Positions 52,627 through 62,625 of a stretch of DNA of 64,000 bases are shown here, piece by piece. Below the pieces are notes generated by a model, which had not been told where the DNA came from, made no database searches, and saw only the letters and a list, made by a program, of their open reading frames with translations. How positions within the stretch are numbered: position 1 is the first letter of the stretch; each line of letters starts with the position of its first letter. The DNA is taken from the NCBI GenBank assembly GCA_016927755.1, contig JAFGLZ010000225.1:1-64000 (forward strand), read 5' to 3'. This stretch comes from Phycisphaerae bacterium. Its GTDB lineage: Bacteria > Planctomycetota > Phycisphaerae > UBA1845 > JAFGLZ01. A program made the translations under genes and the position numbers.

Positions 52627-54990
52627 TTACTTCTTGCCCCCTGCTGCTCCAGGCAAAACGGTCTCATACCGACCGCTCACCGCCTCGATCTTGCCCGCCT
52701 CATCTCCCAAGTGCAGCCAGACGGGCCTGTCGGCGACCAGCGTGTAGTGAATGCCGTCGTCCTTACGCGACCACTCGACGCGAATCGACCCGCCGTCAGG
52801 CATCGGCAGCGTGCCTCTGCCCTCGCGGAGCGATCCGGGAATGAGCGAGAGCACGAAGTGGTTCATCCCGAGATCGAACCGCGTGTGCAGCCCCAGAACG
52901 TACCGCGAGAGCTGCCACGTAGGGCACCCCGCCCACTGGTGACAGTGGGACCATCGCGTGTCGAAGACCTCGATCCACGTCGTTCGTCCGCCCCCGAGCG
53001 CCCAGCCCCAGCACGTGCGGTACTGATCCAGCACGAAGTCCATCTCTCCCCGCTCGATCAGCGGGACGAAGGCGTAATGCGCGAAGTACGGCGTAATCAG
53101 CCGCCGGTTGTTCGCGTCCGGCGCCGAAAGCCGAGGCGCGTCCGCGCGGTTCGGAAAGCAGTCCAGGATGTGCGACTTGATGAACCCAACACAGTCCGGC
53201 TCGTCCTTCTTGCCGATCAACCCGAGCCGTAGCGCCAGAACCGCAACGTGGTACCCGATCGACGGCCACCCCTTCTTCGCATCCGCCAGCGCCCCACGGA
53301 GTCGATCGCCGATGATCGAGCCGATTCGCTCCGCGAGCTTGGCATGGCGCGCCGCCTCGTCGTTGCGGCCGAGAACCGTACACCATCGGGCGAACTCACG
53401 CCGCGCCGAAATGAAATGAAGGTTCACGGCCACGTCGGTGGGCCCCTCGCTGCGGACGTATCCCCAGTCCACGAACGCCCACCCGGCGCCGTCCTTGAGC
53501 CCGTCATCACCTACGAGCTTCTCGAACACCGCCAGGTTCCGCACCGCATAGGGATACATCTCCTCCAGCAGCGCCCGGTCACCGGTAAGCTCCCAGTAGT
53601 GCACGCACGCATTGATCCACTGCAGGGCATACGTTGATAGGAACGCCGGTCCACCGGGGCAGAGGCCCGCAATCAGCCCGTCCTCACGGGCGGAGTACGC
53701 GCTCTGGACCAGACCCCGTCGGCAGAGACGCAGATCCGAATACGCAACGGCGTTGATGTCCATCCCGACCGACACGACGTCGCCCGTCCATTGGCCGCGC
53801 TCCCGAGTCGGATTGTCGATCAGGGCGTCCTCGGCGCATCCCCGATGCGTCTCCACGCCGGTGAGCCAGATCCGATCGAGCAGCGGATCCCCGCAAGTGA
53901 ACGCCCCTTGCGGCGCGTCGTAGTAGCACCGCTCGACGAACCCCTCGCGAACGAACTTGACGCGATTCGGATCGGCCAGTACGTGCACCTCGGCGAATCT
54001 TCCGCCCTTGGGCGTCAGCGGAAAGAACTCCTGCTCCCCGCCCCGCGCGACGTAGTGGTCCAGGTTGCACGACGCCCCGGCCGACAGCGTGATGTACGGC
54101 GAGATCCGCCCCTGCGCCAGCGCCTCACAGTATGCGAACTCGACGATCGCCCCCGCCGGCAGGTCCATCACGAAGCGCGGCCGCGCCAGGCGGACCCGTC
54201 CCAGGTCGTATCGCCGCCAGACGCCCTGAGCCGGCAGATCCCCGCGGGCCAAGTCGCGCAGAAAGAACCGGGCCGGTATGTCGTCAAGCTCGTAGCCGAA
54301 CGTCTCGGCCAGCGGACCCTCGGCGATCGCCTTGACGGCATGCGTGATGTGCCGGACCGGCGCGAGGTCCGCCCGGCGGATCGGGCCGATCTTGGTCTTG
54401 GCCGCCACCGGCGGGGTCCAGGCCGCGTCGTCAAAGCCCGGCATCCGCCACCTGTCGGGAAGCTGCCGCGTATCGCACCACTCGATCCACCCAAGCTGAG
54501 GATTGATCCGTCGAACCTGCGAGTGATACCCCCCAAGTCGCGAGCACTTCCATTGCACAGGCACTTCCTTGCCCTCGACGATCACCTGGCACAGCACGAA
54601 GGGCGGCATGTCGACAAGCATCCGCGTGGTCACGCCGAGGTGATGCGCCTGAACCGCCAGCACGTGCCCCCCGGCGGCCAGTCGGATTCGACGGCTCTCG
54701 TACTCAGGATGCCGAAGTGGATATCGCGCCGGGCCCTCCTCGACGTACTCGCCGTCCAGCCAGACCACGTACCAACCCGATCCCAGCGTGCGAAGCTCCA
54801 CCTCCGCGTCACGCTCCAAAGCAAACCGCCCGCGAAAGGCGACATAGGTGTCCGGCGTCTGTTCGCCGGCATCGATCCACATCAGCGCATCGCTCACTAC
54901 CTCGCCAGCGGCAACGTTTCCCATCACAGTAGTCCCCACAACGCACAACACGCTGAGTCCGTGTCTCGAGACACGGTCAAGTCGGCACAT
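52627..54990 (-). CDS. secreted alpha-L-rhamnosidase-like protein
   Basis: 787 aa starting at MCRLDRVSRHGLSVLCVVG (signal peptide; GAGGAAG upstream). N-terminal beta domains (WYVVWLDGEYVEEGPARYP, GGHVLAVQAHHLGV), then a GH78-like (alpha/alpha)6 barrel: DNPTRERGQWTGDVVSVGM corresponds to the catalytic 'D.P.R.ER..W.GD' segment, followed by YALQWINACVHYWELTGD and a C-terminal beta domain. GH78 enzymes release L-rhamnose by inversion. Specificity is not certain. A longer frame to 55185 exists but lacks a site and a signal peptide. Confidence 0.75.
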   Translation of the reverse strand: MCRLDRVSRHGLSVLCVVGTTVMGNVAAGEVVSDALMWIDAGEQTPDTYVAFRGRFALERDAEVELRTLGSGWYVVWLDGEYVEEGPARYPLRHPEYESRRIRLAAGGHVLAVQAHHLGVTTRMLVDMPPFVLCQVIVEGKEVPVQWKCSRLGGYHSQVRRINPQLGWIEWCDTRQLPDRWRMPGFDDAAWTPPVAAKTKIGPIRRADLAPVRHITHAVKAIAEGPLAETFGYELDDIPARFFLRDLARGDLPAQGVWRRYDLGRVRLARPRFVMDLPAGAIVEFAYCEALAQGRISPYITLSAGASCNLDHYVARGGEQEFFPLTPKGGRFAEVHVLADPNRVKFVREGFVERCYYDAPQGAFTCGDPLLDRIWLTGVETHRGCAEDALIDNPTRERGQWTGDVVSVGMDINAVAYSDLRLCRRGLVQSAYSAREDGLIAGLCPGGPAFLSTYALQWINACVHYWELTGDRALLEEMYPYAVRNLAVFEKLVGDDGLKDGAGWAFVDWGYVRSEGPTDVAVNLHFISARREFARWCTVLGRNDEAARHAKLAERIGSIIGDRLRGALADAKKGWPSIGYHVAVLALRLGLIGKKDEPDCVGFIKSHILDCFPNRADAPRLSAPDANNRRLITPYFAHYAFVPLIERGEMDFVLDQYRTCWGWALGGGRTTWIEVFDTRWSHCHQWAGCPTWQLSRYVLGLHTRFDLGMNHFVLSLIPGSLREGRGTLPMPDGGSIRVEWSRKDDGIHYTLVADRPVWLHLGDEAGKIEAVSGRYETVLPGAAGGKK

Positions 54991-55079
54991 CCGAGCTTCC
55001 TCTCTCATCATGGCATTGCTCCCACAGATGATGCGGGACAAATATGCTATCGGCGAGTTGAGGCGGTGTCTGCGCGATC

Positions 55080-56477
55080 CTATCGGACTCCGTCTGTGTG
55101 CAAGCCGTAGATCCGCGCGTCGCGAAAACACACCCGCGCGCGGACCACGCGCCCCGCCAACTCCCCGGCCGACCTGTCGCCCCACTGCAGCGGCAGCGCC
55201 GTCCCGTCAATCCCCATCAAAACACACTTCTCCCTCTCAAACCCGGGGATGACCTTACCGGCCTCGTCCTGGAGCTCCACCATCACATAGGAGTCGTACC
55301 GGTTCGCCGATGCGTTCAAGAGTAGCTCACCCCTCGGCACCTCAAACGCACTGCTGGAGAACTCGCCGTTGGCTCGGCAGAAGACGCAGAAGATCCGATC
55401 CTCAGAAACGCCGCACGTCAGATCGCCCTCGATCCCAGCATAGAACCGCAGCATCCCGCCCGCCCGGATCGCTCCCTGGAGCGGAACGTAGCTCACCTCG
55501 GCGTTGGCGTCGGTCTCGCGATCGGGACGAGACCACATCAACCCGTCCCGGCTGAAGCACCACTGGCTGCCCAGCCCCGGGCCGTGCTTCGTGTTCTTGC
55601 GGGTGTTGGCGATCTGCGGAGAAGGCGCGTAAAGACACATCAGCCCGACGTATCGCCCCTGATGGACGAAGACGCACATCCGGTAGAACTCCAGCTCCTC
55701 GGGATCCCGCTCGTCAGGCGTCCAGAGCTTGCTTCGCCAGGGATCCTCCCGATACGCGTAGTCGCCCGGCGGCTCCCATCGAACGCCGTCGGACGACGTG
55801 CGAATCGATATGACCCGTCGAATGTCCCCGCCGACGTTGTCGGGGTAACGTTTCTTCCAGCTCTGATACGTGGTCTGGTAGTTGACGAGCCTCGCTCGCG
55901 CCCCGTCCCAGATGATGCACATGGCGTCGTGGTCCCGATAAGCGGGGCTCGCCAACAGCTTCCACGCCTTGCCGTCCGAGCTCGAATACGCCAGCAGCGC
56001 GTGCCCCTTGGCGTCCCGAGCCCAGGGGAACATAAAGAGCGTCCCGTCCGTCTCGCGCCGAACGATATTCGTAAACCCGAGCCACGCCTGGCTCGTATCC
56101 CTAAAGACCTCCTCGGCCTCGTTGAACCGAACACCATCCACGGTCCAGCAGCGGATCACCTTCATCCCGCTCTTCGGCTCGAACCGCCCCTTGTCGCTGA
56201 AGCACGACCAGCCGTACACCCACCAGCCCCCCGCCTCCCGAGGCGCCGTGCACCCAAACCGCATCACCGGATACCCAGGCGCCCGCCCCAAATCCCTCAG
56301 TGGCTCCGTCCGAAAGACGAGCTTCCCGTAGGTGTCATGGACGTCCTGCTCGTCCCAGAAATGCAGGCGAAGTCCCTGAGAGGTCCGTCCGGCCGCGCCC
56401 GTCTCGGCGAAAGCGGCAGCGCCGCTCGAGAGGATCGCCAGCAGCAGGCCTGAAACCAGTCGTCTCTCGGCCACCAT
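55080..56477 (-). CDS. secreted five-bladed-propeller glycosidase-like protein
   Basis: 465 aa, start at MVAERRLVSGLLLAILSSG with GGGAGG upstream and a signal peptide. The body reads as a GH43/GH32-like five-bladed propeller (LLAYSSSDGKAWKLLASPAY, ISIRTSSDGVRWEPPGDYAY, WCFSRDGLMWSRPDRETD), with a C-terminal beta domain (VMVELQDEAGKVIPGF, ARVCFRDARIYGLHTDG) also found at the ends of both propeller units of the divergent 56660-60226 protein. It starts 183 bp from that gene, probably sharing a regulatory region. Confidence 0.65.
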   Translation of the reverse strand: MVAERRLVSGLLLAILSSGAAAFAETGAAGRTSQGLRLHFWDEQDVHDTYGKLVFRTEPLRDLGRAPGYPVMRFGCTAPREAGGWWVYGWSCFSDKGRFEPKSGMKVIRCWTVDGVRFNEAEEVFRDTSQAWLGFTNIVRRETDGTLFMFPWARDAKGHALLAYSSSDGKAWKLLASPAYRDHDAMCIIWDGARARLVNYQTTYQSWKKRYPDNVGGDIRRVISIRTSSDGVRWEPPGDYAYREDPWRSKLWTPDERDPEELEFYRMCVFVHQGRYVGLMCLYAPSPQIANTRKNTKHGPGLGSQWCFSRDGLMWSRPDRETDANAEVSYVPLQGAIRAGGMLRFYAGIEGDLTCGVSEDRIFCVFCRANGEFSSSAFEVPRGELLLNASANRYDSYVMVELQDEAGKVIPGFEREKCVLMGIDGTALPLQWGDRSAGELAGRVVRARVCFRDARIYGLHTDGVR

Positions 56478-56659
56478 ATCGACCTCCCTCTGTATCCCCG
56501 ATAAGCCCAGATCACACGGTCTGGCATGCTGAGAGCACATCGTCGGAAGTAGGCAGTCGCCGGTCAAGCGGACGCAACTAGTCTCGTTTGCGGCAGGGTG
56601 GTGTAGGCATCAGTGCCCGGGTACCATCTCCGGATCTCTTTCTGACGGAGGGAGCAACC

Positions 56660-59600
56660 ATGCGATTCATGATGTCTGGATCTACCGTCATTCTGGCCGC
56701 TGTGTGCGCGTCGACGGGGTCTGCCCCCGCCGCGATCACCGCGCCCCGACAACTGGGCGACCTCACCGGCCCCTGGCAGCTCTTCGTCGACGACGGAATC
56801 GTCGCCGAAAAGACCGACCTCACACGCGTCTACCACGCCTTCGACAAGCACCCCGCCAACCCCGTCCTCAAGGCCGACAAGCCCTGGGAAGGCACCACCG
56901 CCTACGTCTACGGCACCGTCCTGCCGGCCGACAGCGGCGCCGGCTATCGCATGTGGTATCACAGTTGGGCGGGCGAGTACCGAATCCTCTACGCCACCAG
57001 CGACGATGGCATCCGCTGGCACAAGCCCGACCTGGGCTTCGTCGACTACAAGGGCTCCAAAAACAGCAACATCCTCTTCCGCCGCACGCGCGAGGACCAT
57101 ACGCCGCAAGTCATCCACACCCCCTGGGAGACCGACCCGACGCGCCGCTACAAGCTCATCAACTTCGACTACGGCCGGACCCCCCCGGATCACACGATCA
57201 GCGGCTACTGGGGCGCCACCTCACCCGACGGCATCCGCTGGACCACCCTCCCACACAACCCGATCCTCCGCGACCCCGGCGACGTCGGCAACTTCGTCTG
57301 GGATCCGCACACCAAGCGATACATCGGCTATCCCAAGAAGTTCACCACCGTCCGCGGTCACCGAAGACGCTGCACCGGCTTCACCGAAACCACCCGCTTC
57401 GAAGCCTGGCCGGAGACGACGATGGTCCTCATCCCCGATCCCTACGACGACCGCTGGGTCAAGACCGCCGGCCAGCACACCGACTTCTACGGTCTGTCCG
57501 CATTCGCCTACGAGTCGATGTACATCGGCTTCCTCTGGATCTTCCGCATCACCGACGGAAAGAACGACGGACCGATCTTCGTCGAGCTGGTCAGCAGCCG
57601 AGACGGAATCAACTGGGTCCGCCAAGAGCCGCCGCGAGCCCCCATCCTGCCGACCGGGCCGAATGGCGCGTGGGACGACGGCATGATCTTCACGACGAAC
57701 CACCCCCTCGTCGAGGGCGACACGATCAAGCTCTGGTACGGCGGCTTCGACGTGGGACATGGCGCCGGCAAGGCAACCGCCTCGGTCGGCTTGGCCACGC
57801 TTCGAAAGGACGGATTCGCCTCGCTCGACGCCGGCGATACCCCCGGCACCGTGACCACACATGAACTCACCGGCGCACGCGGGATCCTCCGCGCTAACTA
57901 CAAGGCGAATGACGGCTGGCTCAAAGCCGAGGTCCTCGACGAGTCCGGCAAGGTCGTGCCCGGCTATAGCCGCGACGACTCCACACCCCTCACCGGCGAC
58001 AGCGTCGACCACCCCGTGGCCTGGAAAGCCCACAAGACGCTGCCCGAAACGCAGACGCGCATCCGCCTGCGATTCGTACTGAAGAACGCCTCCATCTACT
58101 CCTTCGCCGCCGGCGACGGCGTCAAGCCCCTGATCCCCGACGGCGGCATCCTCTACACGTTCGAAGGCGACACCGCCCCCACGGTCAAGGACACGTGGAC
58201 GTCCGACGGCCCCCAGAACGGAACGCTCCACAATGACGTCTCGCTGAGCGCCGACAAGGCCGACGCCGCCTTCGGCACGGGCTCCGCCCGATTCAAGGGC
58301 GGCGACACCGCCTGGGACACCATCGAGATCCCCGCCACCACCCAGCTAGGCTCGACCTTCACCCTCGCCGCGCATGTAGACTACGAAAACAAGGGCCTTA
58401 CACGCCTCTTCACCAGCTATCGCGGCGGCGGGCCGGCCCTGGACACCGAGCTGATCTTCGACTTCGACCCCAGCGGCAAGCAGGTCAACGGCCTGCGCGC
58501 CGTCCTCAAAGCCCAAACCATCGAATCCGACGTCGATCAACTCCCCACGGACGGGAAATACCACCACTTCGCCATGACCTACGACAACGGCAACGTGGCA
58601 CTCTACTTCGACGGCAAGGAAGTCGGCCGCGGCGAGGTCGACCCCGGCCTCGTGCTCCTGGCCGACAATCTCCGCTTCGGCGAAGACCTCGGCGGCGGCG
58701 CGAACGAACAACTCCGCGGTTATGCCGACGACGTCCTCGTCCTCCGCAGAGCCCTCACGCCCGCGGAAGTCAGCACCCTCGCGGCAAAGGGCGCCGCGGC
58801 CCTGCCCAAGCGCCCCCCTCAACCGACGCCCCAGCGCCCACTCATGGCCAACGTCGAGCAACAGACCAGGAACATCGGCTCCCGCCTCGAGCTCTTCGTC
58901 GACGACTACCTCATCGACTCCCTGAAGGACGCCAAGCTCAAACTCCATCACCCCACCCCCGCCGAGATCGCCGTCAAGTTCGACAAGCCCTGGGAAAACG
59001 TCCACGCTGGCTACTGCACCGTCATCAAGGACGGCGACAAGTACAAGCTGTACTACCGAGGCATGCCACCGGCCGGCGACGGATCCGCGGCCGAATGCAC
59101 CTGCTACGCCGAGAGTAACGACGGCATCCACTGGACCAAGCCGAATCTAGGCCTCTACGAGCGAAACGGCACGAAGGACAACAACGTCATCCTCGCCGAA
59201 ATGCCCCCGCTCTCCCACAACTTTAGCCCCTTCCTCGACACCAAACCCGGCGTCCCCCCGGCACAACGCTACAAGGCCCTCGCCGGACTCGACAAGAGCG
59301 GACTCGTCGCCTTCGTCTCCCCCGACGGCATCCACTGGACCAAGCTCAGCGACAAGCCCGTGATCACCAAAGGCGCCTTCGACTCACAGAACGTCGCCTT
59401 CTGGTCCGAGTACGAGCAGCGCTACGTCTGCTACTTCAGAACCTGGTCCGGCGTCCGCTGGATCAGCCGCGCAACCTCCAAGGACTTCATCCACTGGACG
59501 AGCCCCCGGGCCATGAAGGCAGGCGATACGCCCCCCGAACACCTCTACACCAACCAGACCGCCCCCTACTTCCGCGCCCCCCACATCTACATCGCCACCG

Positions 59601-60226
59601 CCGCCCGCTTCATGCAGGCACGGCGCGTCCTAACCGACGCGCAGTTGACCCAGCTCGGCATCGACCTGAAGTACTGGCTCAAGGACGATACGTCCGAGGT
59701 CGTGCTGCTCAGCTCCCGCGGTGGCCTCGACTACGCCCGAACGTTCATGGAGGCCTTCGTCCGCCCCGGCATCGGCCTGCGCAACTGGGTCTCGCGCGGT
59801 AACTACCCCGCCCTCGGCGTCGTCCCCACGGGCCCCGCCGAGATGTCCATGTACGTCCGCCGCCACAACGGCCAGCCCTCCCACCACCTCCTCCGATACA
59901 CGATGCGAACCGACGGCTTCGTCTCCGTAAACGCCCCGTACGCAGGCGGCGAGCTCCTCACCAAGCCGCTAACCTTCCAGGGCAAGCAGCTCGTCATCAA
60001 CTACGCCACCAGCGCCCCTGGCTACGTCAAAGTCGAAATCCAAACCGAAGCCGGCAAACCCATCCCCGGCCACACCCTCGCCGAAGCCACCGAGATCATC
60101 GGCGACGAGATCGAACGAGTCGTATCCTGGAAGACCGGCCCCGACCTCGCCAAACTCGCCGGCACCCCCGTGCGACTCCGGTTCGTAATGAAGGACGCAG
60201 ACCTATACTCGATTCGGTTCAGATGA
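56660..60226 (+). CDS. secreted propeller-LamG-propeller tandem protein
   Basis: 1188 aa with a signal peptide (STVILAAVCASTGSAPAA). Unit 1 (about 30-500): LFVDDGIVAEKTDLTRVYH, ATSDDGIRWHKPDLGFVDY, then a beta domain ending IRLRFVLKNASIYSF. A LamG/concanavalin domain follows (about 505-720; GSTFTLAAHVDYENK, ADDVLVLRRALTPAEV). Unit 2 (about 740-1188) repeats the plan: LFVDDYLIDSLKDAKLKLH, AESNDGIHWTKPNLGLYE, VRLRFVMKDADLYSIRF. The two units are diverged internal paralogues and resemble the 55080-56477 product. Likely an exported glycan-binding/hydrolysing protein. Start set by GGAGGGAG 6 nt before the ATG. Codons are strongly C-ending. Confidence 0.7.
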   Translation: MRFMMSGSTVILAAVCASTGSAPAAITAPRQLGDLTGPWQLFVDDGIVAEKTDLTRVYHAFDKHPANPVLKADKPWEGTTAYVYGTVLPADSGAGYRMWYHSWAGEYRILYATSDDGIRWHKPDLGFVDYKGSKNSNILFRRTREDHTPQVIHTPWETDPTRRYKLINFDYGRTPPDHTISGYWGATSPDGIRWTTLPHNPILRDPGDVGNFVWDPHTKRYIGYPKKFTTVRGHRRRCTGFTETTRFEAWPETTMVLIPDPYDDRWVKTAGQHTDFYGLSAFAYESMYIGFLWIFRITDGKNDGPIFVELVSSRDGINWVRQEPPRAPILPTGPNGAWDDGMIFTTNHPLVEGDTIKLWYGGFDVGHGAGKATASVGLATLRKDGFASLDAGDTPGTVTTHELTGARGILRANYKANDGWLKAEVLDESGKVVPGYSRDDSTPLTGDSVDHPVAWKAHKTLPETQTRIRLRFVLKNASIYSFAAGDGVKPLIPDGGILYTFEGDTAPTVKDTWTSDGPQNGTLHNDVSLSADKADAAFGTGSARFKGGDTAWDTIEIPATTQLGSTFTLAAHVDYENKGLTRLFTSYRGGGPALDTELIFDFDPSGKQVNGLRAVLKAQTIESDVDQLPTDGKYHHFAMTYDNGNVALYFDGKEVGRGEVDPGLVLLADNLRFGEDLGGGANEQLRGYADDVLVLRRALTPAEVSTLAAKGAAALPKRPPQPTPQRPLMANVEQQTRNIGSRLELFVDDYLIDSLKDAKLKLHHPTPAEIAVKFDKPWENVHAGYCTVIKDGDKYKLYYRGMPPAGDGSAAECTCYAESNDGIHWTKPNLGLYERNGTKDNNVILAEMPPLSHNFSPFLDTKPGVPPAQRYKALAGLDKSGLVAFVSPDGIHWTKLSDKPVITKGAFDSQNVAFWSEYEQRYVCYFRTWSGVRWISRATSKDFIHWTSPRAMKAGDTPPEHLYTNQTAPYFRAPHIYIATAARFMQARRVLTDAQLTQLGIDLKYWLKDDTSEVVLLSSRGGLDYARTFMEAFVRPGIGLRNWVSRGNYPALGVVPTGPAEMSMYVRRHNGQPSHHLLRYTMRTDGFVSVNAPYAGGELLTKPLTFQGKQLVINYATSAPGYVKVEIQTEAGKPIPGHTLAEATEIIGDEIERVVSWKTGPDLAKLAGTPVRLRFVMKDADLYSIRFR

Positions 60227-60283
60227 GGGGGCGCTGTGCGGGCGAAGGAGCGGCATTCAGACGGAAGGTAGGAAGCGTGCAAC

Positions 60284-60508
60284 CTAGGCGGAAGCGGCAA
60301 TGAAGACCTTCCCCACCCGCTTCAGCCAGTCGATATCCCCCGCCTGGGCATGCTCATGGACTTCTCTGAGGAACTCGACGGCGTCGGGCTCGAAGCAGGG
60401 CTCAGAAGGATCGTCCTCCGGAATGACCGCATCCACCTCGACCTGCACAACACAAGTGGCGGCATGCACCCAGCGGGTCTGCTTCACACGTCGTCCTGGG
60501 ATCTTCAT
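60284..60508 (-). CDS. small partner of the DUF4258 protein (74 aa)
   Basis: 74 aa: MKIPGRRVKQTRWVHAATCV, strand-forming N-terminus, then acidic PEDDPSEPCFEPDAVEFLRE and a C-terminal helix. Unrecognised family. It begins 3 bp after the stop of the DUF4258 gene, so both are one transcript. The pair's size and order suggest a toxin-antitoxin-like module; unproven. Confidence 0.5.
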   Translation of the reverse strand: MKIPGRRVKQTRWVHAATCVVQVEVDAVIPEDDPSEPCFEPDAVEFLREVHEHAQAGDIDWLKRVGKVFIAASA

Positions 60509-60511
60509 AGG

Positions 60512-60796
60512 TCACCTATCAAGGTAGTATACTGTTACCAGCTTGGCGATCTGCAATCGAGGGAGCCAAGACCACACAGCCGTGACAGGCGTCCCGTCGG
60601 CAAGTAGTTCACTGACCTCCACGGCTGCATTCGGCTTGTCATGCGGGCGTTCACGGACCAACTCACCGTCCGGCAGGCCCACAACGACCTGCCAGTCCGG
60701 AATGTTGCGTTCCTCCAATCGATTCGCCGCATGCACTCCGATCAGATACCGTCGTTCAGCAACAGCCTTGCGGATCTGATCGAATAGCTCGCCCAT
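60512..60796 (-). CDS. DUF4258-domain protein, RelE-like fold candidate (94 aa)
   Basis: 94 aa with the DUF4258 pattern: RRYLIGVHAANRLEERNIPDW, then VVVGLPDGELVRERPHDKPN and AKLVTVYYLDR. DUF4258 proteins have a BrnT/RelE-like alpha-beta fold and often occur with a small partner. It sits between the propeller gene and the beta-helix gene, on the opposite strand, which is typical of an inserted module. Confidence 0.65.
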   Translation of the reverse strand: MGELFDQIRKAVAERRYLIGVHAANRLEERNIPDWQVVVGLPDGELVRERPHDKPNAAVEVSELLADGTPVTAVWSWLPRLQIAKLVTVYYLDR

Positions 60797-60898
60797 CGTG
60801 CTTTGCCCTTTCTCTCATTCTATACTATCGCACCGGCTTTCCGTAGAAGGCAAGGAGTCACCCAGGGGGTGTTTCGGAGCGGCGTCCGGAGAGGAACC

Positions 60899-62494
60899 AT
60901 GAAATCCGAGGTGTTGGCGTTCGGAGTGCTGACGATCCTCTTGGCCTCCCATCCCCTCCCCGCCAAAACCATCACCGCCACCGGCACCGATACTCCCGCC
61001 ATCGAAGCCGCCATCGCCCAGTCCAACACTGGCGACACCGTCTTCCTGCCCGAGGGAACCTACACGATCACGAAACCCGTCGCCCCGAAGTCCAAAACCT
61101 GTCTCCGCGGCGCAGGCCGGGACGAGACGATCCTCCGATTCGTGGCGGACAAGCCCGCGCCCATGATCGTCCTCGCGAACTGCGACGACGTCGAACTCTG
61201 CCATCTCGCCCTCGACGGTGCAAACAACGCCAACGCCGCACAAGGCATCTCCGCCGCCAACGCGCGGCGGCTGAACCTGCACCACCTGACCATCCGAAAT
61301 CTGGTCAAGGGCCAAGGCTTCGGCCCCCACGGAATCCTCTTCAGCGGCGCTAACCCGTCCAAAGAGAACGGCGTCACCGACAGCGTCATCAGCGACTGCC
61401 GCATCGAGAACGTCGGAATCGGCGCCAAGTTCGGCGGAGCCATCCGCTTGTCCTGGGGCTCCTCGCGGAACCAGGTCCTCCGATGCACGATCGACAACAC
61501 CGGACGCGGCGGCATCTTCGCCGACAACGGCTCCAACGACCTCGTCATCCGCCACAACACCGTCACCCGCTCCGGCGGTGAAGGACTCGGCATCGAGGTC
61601 TGGGGCCACTGCGACCGCGCCGTCATCGAGGACAACCGAATCGACCACTGGCTCAGCGTCGGCGGCTGCAACCTCGCGGCCGTGCGGCGGAACGTCATCA
61701 GCGACAAGTCCGGCACGTACAAGTTCTGCGGCATCGAGGGCATCGGCTCCTACCTCGTCATCACCGACAACCTCGTCGACGGCGGACAGAAGATCGGACT
61801 CAGCGTCTCCGCCCCCATCAAGAAGGACTACGTCCTCTGGGCTCGCAACACCGTCAAGAACTGCAACCAGTGGGCCGCGCAGTTCCAGGGCGACTCGACC
61901 GGCATCGCCTGCCACTACCTCTACCAGTGCAAGTTCGTCGAGACCCCCATCGGCAAGGGCCCCGTCTGGTACCCCGGCGACGAGGGGCACGGCTTCCGCG
62001 CAAACGGCAACAACCGCAACCTGACCTTCGAGGACTGCGAGTTCGCCCGAAACGGCCGCCTCGGCCTCCAGCTCATCGGCAAGGGCATCGACGCCCTCTC
62101 CTTCCTGCGATGTGCCATCAAGGACAACAAGGGCCCCGCCGTCCTCGGCCCAAGCGACTACACCGCCCTCGAGTGGGTCGACTGCACGGCCACCGGTAGC
62201 GGCGGCAACACGCTGCCCCCGGCAAGACCCTTCAAGTCCCCGCCGCCCGTCGCATCGTTCGAAGCACCCGACAAGGCCCGCGCCGGTCAGCCCGTCGACT
62301 TCGTCAGCACGTCCCGCGCCAAGAGCGGAAAGATCCGCGCCATCCTGTGGGACTTCGGCGACGGCCCGCCGTGCATCGACGCCAAGGCGATCCACACGTA
62401 TCATGCCCCCGGTCCCTACCGCGTCACCCTCATCGTGTGGGACGAGCACGGCAGGGCGGCCCGGGCCGAGAAGTGCGTCGTCATCAAACGCTGA
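60899..62494 (+). CDS. secreted right-handed beta-helix / PKD protein
   Basis: 531 aa with a signal peptide (VLAFGVLTILLASHPLPA), a parallel beta-helix at about 35-420 (repeats such as TPAIEAAIAQSNTGDTVFLP, GVTDSVISDCRIENV, NDLVIRHNTVTRSGGEGLG, NLTFEDCEFARNGRLGLQL) and a C-terminal PKD domain (about 450-531; ILWDFGDGPPCIDAKAIHTY). Such beta-helix proteins include polysaccharide lyases, epimerases and GH28-like enzymes. PKD domains usually mediate binding. Start set by GGAGAGGA 3 nt before the ATG; spacing is short but the signal peptide begins here. Confidence 0.75.
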   Translation: MKSEVLAFGVLTILLASHPLPAKTITATGTDTPAIEAAIAQSNTGDTVFLPEGTYTITKPVAPKSKTCLRGAGRDETILRFVADKPAPMIVLANCDDVELCHLALDGANNANAAQGISAANARRLNLHHLTIRNLVKGQGFGPHGILFSGANPSKENGVTDSVISDCRIENVGIGAKFGGAIRLSWGSSRNQVLRCTIDNTGRGGIFADNGSNDLVIRHNTVTRSGGEGLGIEVWGHCDRAVIEDNRIDHWLSVGGCNLAAVRRNVISDKSGTYKFCGIEGIGSYLVITDNLVDGGQKIGLSVSAPIKKDYVLWARNTVKNCNQWAAQFQGDSTGIACHYLYQCKFVETPIGKGPVWYPGDEGHGFRANGNNRNLTFEDCEFARNGRLGLQLIGKGIDALSFLRCAIKDNKGPAVLGPSDYTALEWVDCTATGSGGNTLPPARPFKSPPPVASFEAPDKARAGQPVDFVSTSRAKSGKIRAILWDFGDGPPCIDAKAIHTYHAPGPYRVTLIVWDEHGRAARAEKCVVIKR

Positions 62495-62530
62495 CGCTGT
62501 GCTCTGCAAGACGACGGCGCTCGCTGTAAC

Positions 62531-62547
62531 GCAGGCTTCCAGCCTGC
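62531..62547. repeat. REP-like palindrome
   Basis: GCAGGCT (62531-62537), TCC, AGCCTGC (62541-62547): a 7-bp stem with a 3-nt loop in the gap between the beta-helix gene and the URO-D gene; position also allows a terminator role. Confidence 0.45.
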
Positions 62548-62625
62548 ACGACGGCAGAAGACGCCTGGATGGTTCGCAAGATGCCCTCACGGAAGAACGC
62601 GGCCTGAGCCGGTAGGAGGGTGCCA

